Positions 17,759 to 26,424 of a DNA stretch of 64,000 nt are shown here, in pieces. A program made the translations under genes and the position numbers. The notes beneath the pieces are model-generated. The model was given only the letters and a program-made list of their open reading frames with translations, made no database searches and had not been told where the DNA came from. This stretch comes from JALSNL01 sp036479585 (GTDB lineage Bacteria; Bacteroidota; Ignavibacteria; Ignavibacteriales; Melioribacteraceae), in assembly GCA_965224785.1 (NCBI GenBank), contig OZ245062.1, positions 4,340,001 to 4,404,000 of the forward strand, given 5' to 3'. Position 1 is the stretch's first letter. Every line of letters begins with the position of its first letter.

Positions 17759-20700
17759 TTAATACTCGCCAACTTTTACTATTTGCCCTAAATGATTAAT
17801 GCGAACTTTTATTATTCCTTCTATTCCATTTAAACCAAGTTGTGATTTATATGCAATTGTATCCAATTCTTTCAAATTTTCTACTGTGGTTTCTAAATGA
17901 TGTCTAAAAAAATAATTTTTGGTAGATATTTTTTGCACTCTAAATAAATGTGGGCTAATGATATTAGCATTTTTAGGATTCTTCAAATCAATCTCACTTG
18001 GTTTAAAATCATCCGAAGGAAAAACAAAATATTCATTCTGTTTCATTGTAAATAAAAACTCCCAATCGGGATGTTCTTGATGATATTTTGAAATAATGGG
18101 TTCACCTTCATTTGCTCTTAAAACTGCTTTGTAAAAAGAAACAACTTCTTCTTGCAATTTCCCATCTTCATCTCTGTATATTGCTACGTGATGATTGTTG
18201 CCTGTACTTACAAAATCAACAGGTTGTTTTTCACCATATTCATTAAGAATGTAATTGCCATTATGATTTTTTTTATGATGTATGGCAACAACATTTTTTT
18301 TACCAGTAATTGTAACTCTTTTTATTGGAATACTTTTTTCTTTATTTAACCAAATTGGTTTTTCATTGAGGTTTATAAATGCTTTTTTAGCATCTCCTCC
18401 AAATTCATATAATCGTTTTTGTAAAATTGTTCTTACACCAACATCAATAACTTTATCCAAATTTAATTTTGGTACAACCTCTTCTCTAATAGTAAAAACA
18501 TTTTCCATACAAACCAGTTTAACTTTTTCAGGTATAGCAATGGTTTGTGCATCATCAATATAAATAGGTGTTTTACTTGGGGCATTCTTACCACTAAATG
18601 CTTTTTTAGGATTTCCGTTAAATTCATTCAAACGTGCTAATAAAGCTTCTCTATATTTTTTATTAGCAACTAAATTTATTTTCTCTAAATTAAAATTTGT
18701 ACCAACCTTTTCTACCTTCGTTCTGTATTGTTTTATTCTTCCATAAACAGTTTCTTTATGGAGTTGCCCACGTGGAGTTAATTCAATTTTTATTTTATAA
18801 TTATCTTTTCCCTTAATCTTTGTTTTATTTTTGTTACGTGTAACAACTTTGTTTTTTGCTTTGAATGAAATTAAAATATTTTCAAGATGTTTTTTTACTT
18901 CACTTCTAAATTCGTGAATAGGCATTGGAGCATTAAACAACAATTTATTATTCTTAGCTCTGTGTAAATATTTTTTTTCAATTCCGTAAACTTTATGATA
19001 TTTTTTATGACTTTCGTTACCTCGTGCATTCATATTATTTAGATACTGCACGTGACTGTATGTAGTAAAGGCAACTGTTAAAGCATCCATTGCGTGGTGG
19101 CGATGATCGTTTCGTTTTGTCCAATCTTTTATTCGTTTTTCCGGTTGACCGTTTTTACCTTCAATGGTTTCAACCAATCCTAATTTTTCATATTTGGGCA
19201 AATTTAATTCCTTCATAACATTTACCAATTGCCAATCATTTCTTAAACGATTTGTTACTGAACCGGTTGTAGTATTTACGGTTTTAAAAACTTCACTCAA
19301 CATTTGCACAGCTTTTTTTGCAATGTATTGACTGTTGCGTAAGTCTCGTTCAATAAAATCATCGGGAATGTCTTTTGATTTCATTTTGAGTTTATTCAGC
19401 TTAGTTTTGCTAATACTTTTATTATTTTGCATTCGTTCAATACGCCCTAAGTATTGATTGAATTCTTCTTCGCTTAATTTTACTTTTAAAAAATCAAAAG
19501 CTGTTTCATTCCCTTTCTCAATATTTATATCTCTAACGGTCAATGTTTTATTTGAAAAAGAATCGTCAAATAGTTTTGCTTGCGGAATGATATGCTCAAT
19601 ATCAAATTCTTTAGAAAATAATTCTTCTTCACGGATACGAGTATTTGTGTAAAGAGTTTTATATCCATTATTTGCTAACTCTTGCCAAAGTTTATAACGT
19701 ATTATATCATTACGTGTTACTTTTGATATTCTAAATTTTGATTGTAAAATTTCTCTAATTTTTTCGTGGCTTGCAGTTACTTCTCTAATTGCCTTAGTTT
19801 TTTCTTCTCTTTCTTTTGCACTCTTTTTCAAATCACGTGCTAATTCAATTCTAATTTCATCAAATTTAAAAAGCTCAATAACTTTTCCTTTGTCATCTTT
19901 TTTGCTTTGTTCATCAACAAGAGCATTTACAACATTTACCATTTGGTTAAGAATCTTTTCTACAATTGGATTACGTAAAGAATTTTTTGGAAGTAATTCT
20001 AATTTGTCTATAAGTTCTCTATTTTCTCTTTCTTCTTTTGTTAAAGATGATGAATGGTTATAACCTGCATACGTACAAGCCACATCGTAAGTATTACCTT
20101 CTTTTAAGAATGGTAAAATTTTCCGTATTGCTCTTGATGATAAACCACTATAATCTGGTTGTAACGGAAGGTTAGCAATAAGTTTTGCATACTCTTTTTT
20201 AAACCCGAATTTCTTCTCTAATTTTTTTATTAAATTTTCATCTCCGGTTTTCGATTTATCTTCTACAAAAGAATAAAGTAAATGCCATAGTTGAATAATA
20301 GGTTGCTTGTCAAAATAATTTCCATCTATTTCAGAATCAAATTTTAATATCTCAGTTGAGATTCCCAATTCAATAAATTTTTCTATAATCACATTATTTA
20401 TTTCTTCAACATTCATTTTGGGAAAATTATATTCGTCTCCTTCAAACTCTAATATTTTTTGAAATGCTTTATACAATTCAGCATTAGTTCTATTTCCCTC
20501 TATCTCTTTAAAATTTATTTGAAAGTCTTTTGGGTTTTCAACTATTAGTATTAAAAAATCTTTATCAGTAAGTTTATTAACAATATTCAGTTTAGAGAAT
20601 GCTATCTCTTTTGTTTCTTGCTCAAGCGGAGCTATTTCTCCGGTAGTTTTATCTGTTAATATTATGTTGTTTAAATTGTGCCATATTTTAAACTCTTGAA

Positions 20701-21945
20701 ACAAAGGAGAAGACCTTGGAACCACTCTATGCCCAACTCGTCTTTTCTTTTTCTTTCTGGTTTCTTTATCTGTATATTCTTGTTCCCAACTTTCAAATTC
20801 GCAATGGCTAAGTAAACCTTTTTGAGATTTTAATGGTCGCTGATAAAATATTATTACATCTCTAATTTCTGTTTTTAATTCATCAGTTAATTCCGGATAA
20901 AACTCTTTTTGCTTTTCCCAAATAGTTTCAAATTCATCGAGATAATCTTGTCTATAAAAAACTTGATTTTTTAATTTTGTATGTGGATTTTTTTCTAATT
21001 GTTTGTAAAGATATTCGCCAACAGTTACTTTCTTAAAATATAATTCTTTACTTCTATCACTAATCGCTCCAAGGTATCCGCTCGAATTATTAATTTGTGA
21101 ATTAATTTCTTGCAATACAATTGCAAAACATTCCAAATCGAGTTGTTCTTTTATTCCAAGGTTTCGCCACTTATATTTTTCTAATCTTTTTTCTTGAGCA
21201 TTTCCTTTTTGACTAATACCTTTTATATCAAATGGCTTTTCGCAAATCTTCCAAGTGGCACCTTTATTTTTTTCTTTAATATCTTCTTTTAAGTTTTCAG
21301 TAAGTTTTCAGTAAGTTTTTTAGAATAAAACTGTTTTTGAAATTCCCAAATTTTGTTAAGCTCACTTTGTAAATCCGAACGATAAAAATTCGGAATATTT
21401 TTCTTCCCACTTTTTAATATTTCATAAACATATTGTCCAGGGGTTAAATTGTTATCAGACATATACTTCGCAATTTCCATCCCATCAATTGCAACTCCGT
21501 CTTCATCTGAATTAGCTTTGCGATTACTTTTATATCCGCGTTTTTTATTTATCATTAAAAAAACTTTTGCTAAGTCTTCTTTGTTTATCTGTCCCTTCGC
21601 AGCTTCTGCTCTTGCTTTGAAAGTTGAAAATGTTGTGTCTTTACCTTCTTCACTAAGTAATGTTTTGTCAGTAATAAAATTATTTTTTTTCAAAACCTCC
21701 AAAAGAGCATCTCGTCTTAATTGGTAACGGTTAAGATTTCGTCTAGCTCCTCTTTTCAAAGTTCTATCAGCATTAATCGAAATCGATTTGCCTTTTTGAA
21801 AATCAGTTTCTTCATCTGTTGTAATTGGAATTACTCTTACACCAAGTTTTATAATTGATGATTTTTCGTCTTCATTTTCCGCTTCATTTACAAAAGCCCA
21901 ACCAATTGATGTTGTCCCAATATCAAGCCCAAGTATTTTTTTCAT
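17759..21945 (-). pseudogene. cas9: Cas9 endonuclease gene interrupted by an 11-bp tandem duplication
   Basis: The N-terminal part begins at ATG 21945 (CGGAG five bases upstream) and stops at 21289; the remainder is open in the -1 frame to 17759. Deleting one copy of AAGTTTTCAGT (21291-21301) joins them into one frame of 1391 residues. In that reconstruction the catalytic residues are all kept: RuvC-I LGLDIGTTSIGW (D8), the arginine-rich bridge helix NADRTLKRGARRNLNRY, RuvC-II IRIELARDL (E697), HNH FDIEHIIPQ (H781) and RuvC-III RHHAMDALTVAF (H947, D950). Size suggests a large type II-C enzyme of Bacteroidetes kind. As it stands, translation would yield about 218 residues of RuvC-I and part of the recognition lobe. 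No cas1, cas2 or array is nearby. An assembly error cannot be excluded. Confidence 0.92.
21291..21312. repeat. 11-bp tandem duplication that breaks cas9
   Basis: AAGTTTTCAGT occurs twice back to back (21291-21301, 21302-21312), followed by a partial third copy AAGTTTT (21313-21319). Loss of one unit restores the cas9 frame exactly. Tandem units next to a partial copy are prone to slippage, so unit number could vary between cells. Confidence 0.95.
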
Positions 21946-21999
21946 AAACACTCCGTTTTAAATTTTGATATTTCAAATTAGTTTAATATTTTAATTATA

Positions 22000-22077
22000 A
22001 CAAATTGAAGCAAATCACAATAAGGATTATTCCGTTGTGAAAACATTTAATGGGGCAAGTAATTGTCCCATTTTTAA
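22000..22077 (+). ncRNA. Predicted tracrRNA of the type II CRISPR system
   Basis: AAATTGAAGCAAATCACAA (22002-22020) can serve as anti-repeat; its complement begins TTGTGATTTGCTTCAATTT, close to the start of type II-C repeats I know from Bacteroidetes. It is followed by AATAAGGATTATTCCGTTGTG (22019-22039 region), which matches the nexus layout AAGGNNNNTCCGTT of known tracrRNAs, and then by a hairpin TGGGGCAA-GTAA-TTGTCCCA (22051-22070) with a T tract. The RNA would be transcribed rightward, divergent from cas9. The 5' end and promoter are not resolved. The call is by structure and order; no repeat is in view to test pairing. Confidence 0.82.
22051..22077 (+). terminator. Rho-independent terminator of the tracrRNA
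   Basis: TGGGGCAA (22051-22058) pairs with TTGTCCCA (22063-22070) around a GTAA loop, with one G-U pair, and is followed by TTTTTAATTTT. The stem doubles as the 3' hairpin of the tracrRNA. Confidence 0.85.
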
Positions 22078-22281
22078 TTTTAAAGTATTTAACCGATTGA
22101 AACAATTACAAAAGTATTTAGATATGTACATTATCGTAATACTAGTATTTTCTCTTACAATTAGACCACAACAATTATTTTAAATTTTATTTTTGTAAAT
22201 TGCATTCCAATGCAACTATCTGTTTCTAGGTAGAACATTTCTAATATAAACTCACACTCACAATTTTTTTACGGAGAATAT

Positions 22282-22536
22282 ATGTCTGAAAATAAACTTC
22301 AGGAATACTGGCGAAAAAATGTAAAAATTGTTTTGTCACTTTTGCTCGTTTGGTTTTTAGTTTCGTACGTGTTCGGAATTTTTTTGGTTGATGAATTAAA
22401 TACAATTCGAATAGGAGGAGCAAAGCTCGGGTTTTGGTTTTCTCAACAAGGTTCAATATATGTTTTTGTAATACTCATTTTGGTCTATATAAAAAAAATG
22501 AATAAGCTAGATAAAGAATATGATGTTGATGAATAA
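22282..22536 (+). CDS. DUF4212 sodium:solute symporter small subunit
   Basis: The 84-residue protein has two hydrophobic helices (about 17-36 and 56-75) and the conserved start KLQEYWRKNVKIVLSLLLVW with GGAKLGFWFSQQGSIYVFV. DUF4212 proteins are always found before a particular subfamily of sodium:solute symporters, as here, where the symporter follows after 30 bp. ACGGAG precedes the ATG. It probably forms a complex with the symporter in the inner membrane. Confidence 0.92.
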   Translation: MSENKLQEYWRKNVKIVLSLLLVWFLVSYVFGIFLVDELNTIRIGGAKLGFWFSQQGSIYVFVILILVYIKKMNKLDKEYDVDE

Positions 22537-22566
22537 TTATATCACAATAAATTTTGGAGAAGTTAT

Positions 22567-24270
22567 ATGACAGTTCAAGTATGGACATTTATAATTGTTG
22601 GAATTACATTTATTACATATATAGGAATTGCCTTCTGGGCAAAAGCAGATTCTACAAAAGATTTTTATATCGCCGGAGGAGGAGTTTCGCCATTAGTAAA
22701 TGGAATGGCAACTGCTGCCGATTGGATGTCTGCCGCATCTTTTATTTCTATGGCTGGAGTTATTTCTTTTATGGGTTATGATGGTGGCGTTTATTTAATG
22801 GGTTGGACCGGTGGATATGTTCTATTGGCATTACTACTAGCTCCTTATTTAAGAAAATTTGGTAAATTTACCGTTCCCGATTTTATTGGCGATAGGTATT
22901 ATTCAAATGTTGCAAGAACAGTTGCAGTTATTGCTGCAATAATTGTTTCATTCACTTATGTAGCCGGACAGATGCGTGGAGTTGGAGTTGTGTTTGCTCG
23001 TTTTCTAGAAGTGCCAATTGAGTTAGGCGTAGTAATTGGAATGAGTATTGTTTTGTTCTATGCAGTGCTTGGTGGGATGAAAGGAATAACCTATACGCAA
23101 GTTGCACAATATTGTATTTTGATTTTTGCTTTTATGGTTCCAGCAATTTTTATATCAATTGCTATGACTGGAAATGTAATTCCCCAACTTGGCTTTATTG
23201 GAACGGATGTTGACTCAGGAGTTTACTTATTAGATAAACTTGATATGTTACATAGAGAACTTGGCTTTCACGAATATACAACTGGGTCAAAATCTATGAT
23301 AGATGTTTTTGCAATAACGCTGGCACTTATGGCTGGTACTGCTGGCTTGCCTCATGTAATTGTAAGATTTTTTACAGTCCCAAAAGTTTCTGATGCTCGT
23401 AAATCTGCTGGATGGGCATTGTTATTTATAGCAATCCTTTATACAACTGCTCCAGCAATTGCAGTTTTTGCAAGAACTAATTTAATTAATACTGTAAACA
23501 ATAAAGAGTATTCTGAAATGCCAGCTTGGTTTAAAAGTTGGGAGGGTACTGGACTAATAAAATTTGAAGATAAAAATGCAGATAATAAAATTCAGTATGT
23601 GGCAGATAAAAATGTAAATGAATTAATTATTGATAAAGATATTATGGTACTTGCAAATCCAGAAATTGCAAACTTACCAAATTGGGTTATTGCTTTGGTT
23701 GCTGCTGGTGGACTTGCGGCTGCTCTATCTACTGCTGCTGGTTTACTCTTAGTGATTTCAGCTTCCATCTCGCATGACTTAATTAAGAAACAACTGAAAC
23801 CAGATATAACAGAAAAACAAGAATTGCTTTGGGCTAGAGCCAGTGCAACACTTGCTATTTTTATTGCTGGTTACTTTGGAATAAATCCGCCTGGGTTTGT
23901 TGCTGCAACTGTAGCTCTAGCGTTTGGTCTAGCGGCAGCCACATTTTTTCCTGCAATAGTTCTTGGAATATTTGATAAACGCATGAACAAAGAAGGAGCA
24001 GTAACGGGTATGATAGTAGGGCTGTTGCTAATGTTTGGTTACATGGCAGTTTATAAATTAGGTTGGTTTGTTGGTAGTGTTCCACCAAAAGAAGATTGGT
24101 GGTTTGGTATTTCGCCAGAAGGTTTTGGTACAATAGCAATGTTTGTTAACTTCATCGTTTCATTTTCTATTTCAAGATTTTTTCCAGCTCCACCAGAAGA
24201 TGTACAAAGGTTAGTAGAAAATATTAGAATACCAAGTGGTGCAGGTGAAGCACATGAGTTGCAGATGTAA
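22567..24270 (+). CDS. Sodium:solute symporter family protein (acetate permease-like)
   Basis: A 567-residue SSSF transporter with about 13 membrane helices. Conserved segments are DFYIAGGGVSPLVNGMATAADWMSAASF (in two adjoining stretches), YLRKFGKFTVPDFIGDRYYS, the sodium-site region and AALSTAAGLLLVISASISHD. The DUF4212 partner upstream places it in the VC_2705-like subfamily, close to ActP, so a short-chain carboxylate such as acetate is the likely substrate (inference). A periplasmic insert around 315-365 is asparagine- and lysine-rich. GGAGA precedes the ATG. Confidence 0.92.
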   Translation: MTVQVWTFIIVGITFITYIGIAFWAKADSTKDFYIAGGGVSPLVNGMATAADWMSAASFISMAGVISFMGYDGGVYLMGWTGGYVLLALLLAPYLRKFGKFTVPDFIGDRYYSNVARTVAVIAAIIVSFTYVAGQMRGVGVVFARFLEVPIELGVVIGMSIVLFYAVLGGMKGITYTQVAQYCILIFAFMVPAIFISIAMTGNVIPQLGFIGTDVDSGVYLLDKLDMLHRELGFHEYTTGSKSMIDVFAITLALMAGTAGLPHVIVRFFTVPKVSDARKSAGWALLFIAILYTTAPAIAVFARTNLINTVNNKEYSEMPAWFKSWEGTGLIKFEDKNADNKIQYVADKNVNELIIDKDIMVLANPEIANLPNWVIALVAAGGLAAALSTAAGLLLVISASISHDLIKKQLKPDITEKQELLWARASATLAIFIAGYFGINPPGFVAATVALAFGLAAATFFPAIVLGIFDKRMNKEGAVTGMIVGLLLMFGYMAVYKLGWFVGSVPPKEDWWFGISPEGFGTIAMFVNFIVSFSISRFFPAPPEDVQRLVENIRIPSGAGEAHELQM

Positions 24271-24371
24271 ATGATTATTTATTCTAATTTCCATTGTATT
24301 GTTGTATCTATGAATGACATTTTGAATAGTTTTATTTTCACAGTTTTATACAATAGTTAGATTATTTTAAT

Positions 24372-24971
24372 ATGAAAATAAAATTTGTTATATCATTTTT
24401 ATTTTACTCAATCATTTTTTCACAGAATGATACTTCATTGGTTTTGCTGAAAAATATTGATTCAACAATTGTAACCGATGTAAGATATGCAACTACAAAT
24501 AATTTTATGGGGAAGGTTCTTTATACTTCGGATAAAGTTATGATTAGAAAAATTGTTGCTGATAGTTTAGCAAATGCAAACAATTATTTTAAGAAAAACT
24601 TTAATCTAAGAATAAAAATATTTGATGGGTACAGACCTTTATCAGTTCAAAAACTAATGTGGGAAGTTATGCCAGATGATAGATATGTTGCAAACCCAGT
24701 AAAAGGTTCAAGGCACAATAGAGGAGCGGCTATTGATATAACACTTGTAGATTCACTTGGTAACCAATTAGAGATGGGAACTGAGTACGATAACTTCACA
24801 AAGAAGGCACACCCCAATTATAAATTTTTACCAAAAAAAGTAAGAGCAAATAGAAAACTTCTTTCTAATGTCATAAAGAAGTTTGGCTTCCATCCAATCA
24901 CATCCGAGTGGTGGCATTTTGATTTCCAGGGTTGGAGAAGGTTTTCAATACTAGACATTATTTTTGAATAA
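24372..24971 (+). CDS. D-alanyl-D-alanine dipeptidase (VanX/DdpX-like, M15D)
   Basis: A signal peptide (about 1-17) is followed by a VanX-type zinc peptidase domain. The zinc ligands are in SRHNRGAAIDITL (His and Asp of the SxHxxGxAxD motif) and EWWHFDF (catalytic Glu and His). YATTNNFMGKVLY and FDGYRPLSVQKLMW are also family features. It hydrolyses D-Ala-D-Ala and acts in peptidoglycan recycling; no vanH or vanA homologue is nearby, so vancomycin resistance is not implied. It follows the symporter by about 100 bp. Confidence 0.92.
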   Translation: MKIKFVISFLFYSIIFSQNDTSLVLLKNIDSTIVTDVRYATTNNFMGKVLYTSDKVMIRKIVADSLANANNYFKKNFNLRIKIFDGYRPLSVQKLMWEVMPDDRYVANPVKGSRHNRGAAIDITLVDSLGNQLEMGTEYDNFTKKAHPNYKFLPKKVRANRKLLSNVIKKFGFHPITSEWWHFDFQGWRRFSILDIIFE

Positions 24972-25217
24972 CAACATCTCTAAATAATTTTACAAACCAA
25001 TTTGTAGGTTAGTATTTTACTATATAAAGTTAAATCAGATTAAATGTTCTTGTAATATAAATAAATGCTTAGTAATTTTATTATAGTCAAATTTATAAAA
25101 ATGTAGGTTACTAATATTACTAAGTTTGTGTATCTTTCGGTTTAGATATTTTCTCTAACTTAGCTAGTTTTTAATTCAGTTAAATTATAAAATTCAATAC
25201 ATAATAGGAGTAGAAAA

Positions 25218-25835
25218 ATGAAAAATAAAATTAACATGTTAGGAAAAATAAATAGTCTAAAATTATTTCTTTTAACTGTATTTGTATTTGCTTTATACTC
25301 ATGCGGAAGTGAGACCAACGAGGCAGTAAAATCAGTAGTTAAAAAGGATAATTCAGTTCACAAAGGGCAAGCACACGTGCAATTATCAGAAGGTGAACAA
25401 CCTAATGCATTACAAGTTGCAATGACTTATGAAGATGAAAAAGGGAACAAACCTTTCTCAACTCTAGTTGCTGCTGTGCAGGCTGCAGGGGTAGAAGATG
25501 CAGTTGCAAATGCAGGACCTTTAACAGTATTTGCTCCAGTAAACAGTGCCTTTGCAAAAATACAAGATGCTGTGGATAATTTATTAAAACCTGAGAACAA
25601 AGAAACATTAGCTTTTGTGCTTGTAAACCATGTTGCTCCAGCTAACTATTCAATCAAACAATTAAAGAAAGAAGCAAAAAAAGGTCGTAAATTATATATG
25701 GCTTCTGGCAAGTATTTAACTGTTGAGAATAAAGATGGAAAAATATTTGTTGATGGAAAAGAAATATTAATGACTGTAAAAGTTAGTAATGGTTGGATTC
25801 ACGTTATTGGTGATGTTATGGTTCCGGCTGAATAG
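25218..25835 (+). CDS. Fasciclin-domain lipoprotein at head of nos region
   Basis: A lipoprotein signal (lipobox LYSC, about residue 29) precedes a single fasciclin (FAS1) domain (about 70-205) with FSTLVAAVQAAGVEDAV, GPLTVFAPVNSAF and VNGWIHVIGDVMVPAE-like ends (SNGWIHVIGDVMVP). FAS1 domains mediate adhesion or protein contacts. GGAG lies eight bases from ATG. It is 29 bp before the cytochrome c gene and shares its orientation with the nos cluster, so a role near the N2O reductase is possible but unproven. Confidence 0.88.
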   Translation: MKNKINMLGKINSLKLFLLTVFVFALYSCGSETNEAVKSVVKKDNSVHKGQAHVQLSEGEQPNALQVAMTYEDEKGNKPFSTLVAAVQAAGVEDAVANAGPLTVFAPVNSAFAKIQDAVDNLLKPENKETLAFVLVNHVAPANYSIKQLKKEAKKGRKLYMASGKYLTVENKDGKIFVDGKEILMTVKVSNGWIHVIGDVMVPAE

Positions 25836-25864
25836 TTTTTTATTAAATCAAAAAAAGAGAAAAA

Positions 25865-26368
25865 ATGAATATAAAATATTTCGTAGTACTTTTAATCGTA
25901 GCTGTTTTGTTTGTTAACTGTGGAGATAGTAAAGATAAAGTAAATTCTGCTAAAAAATCAGTAAAAAAAATAGTTAAAAAAGAAACAGTTAAGAAAATTG
26001 AAACAACTGGAAAGATTGATTTTGATGCACCTGCTCTTGATAATAAAGGGGTTGGGAAAATAAAGAATCTAAAATTATCTGCTCTTGATGAAAAATTAGC
26101 AGCGTCTGGTAAAGAGACTTACAAAAAAATGTGTACTGCTTGTCATAAATTTAAGAAACGATATATTGGCCCGGCTTTACTTGGTGTTACTAAAAGACGT
26201 TCACCCGAATGGATTATGAATATGATTCTTGATCCTGAAAAAATGGTAGCTGAAGATCCATTGGCAAAAGCTTTAATTACTGAATATAATGCCCCAATGG
26301 CAAATCAACAACTTAAAGAGGAAGAAGCAAGAGCGATTTTAGAATTTTTTAGATTAAAAGATAAATAA
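25865..26368 (+). CDS. Cytochrome c lipoprotein of the nos cluster
   Basis: Lipobox VNC (Cys19), then a lysine-rich linker (25-50), then a class I cytochrome c domain with heme motif CTACH (C90, C93, H94) and the likely sixth ligand Met145 in YNAPMANQQL. It is anchored in the periplasm and is a likely electron donor to NosZ, whose gene follows after 56 bp. In clade II nos clusters a c-type cytochrome commonly sits here. The 167-residue length is normal for a monoheme protein with linker. Confidence 0.9.
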   Translation: MNIKYFVVLLIVAVLFVNCGDSKDKVNSAKKSVKKIVKKETVKKIETTGKIDFDAPALDNKGVGKIKNLKLSALDEKLAASGKETYKKMCTACHKFKKRYIGPALLGVTKRRSPEWIMNMILDPEKMVAEDPLAKALITEYNAPMANQQLKEEEARAILEFFRLKDK

Positions 26369-26424
26369 GAAATATATTTTAATAGTAAACAATATAATGT
26401 TACTAATAACTTAAAGGAGTAGAA

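Noticed and set aside
17759..21136. A separately translated C-terminal Cas9 half (split enzyme)
   Set aside because: The only early start in that frame is a TTG without a ribosome site, and the break lies between no known domains in a way that would give stable halves.
21289..21330. Programmed -1 ribosomal frameshifting in cas9
   Set aside because: A -1 slip would reach the second frame, but the short overlap (21292-21307) has no in-phase X-XXY-YYZ slippery heptamer, whereas the tandem duplication explains the shift exactly.
22140..22180. A possible degenerate CRISPR repeat (ACCACAAC, reverse GTTGTGGT) right of the tracrRNA
   Set aside because: Only the first few bases resemble a type II repeat; there is no second copy and no spacer-sized spacing, so it is probably chance.
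24372..24971. A vancomycin-resistance gene
   Set aside because: VanX-like dipeptidases without vanH and vanA are common in Gram-negative peptidoglycan recycling.
24972..25217. Operator-like dyads (TACAAA-TTTGTA at 24991-25006, repeated TGTAGGTTA at 25003 and 25102) before the nos cluster
   Set aside because: The matches are short, AT-rich and do not fit an FNR/NnrR-type TTGAT-N4-ATCAA consensus; the background composition makes them likely by chance.
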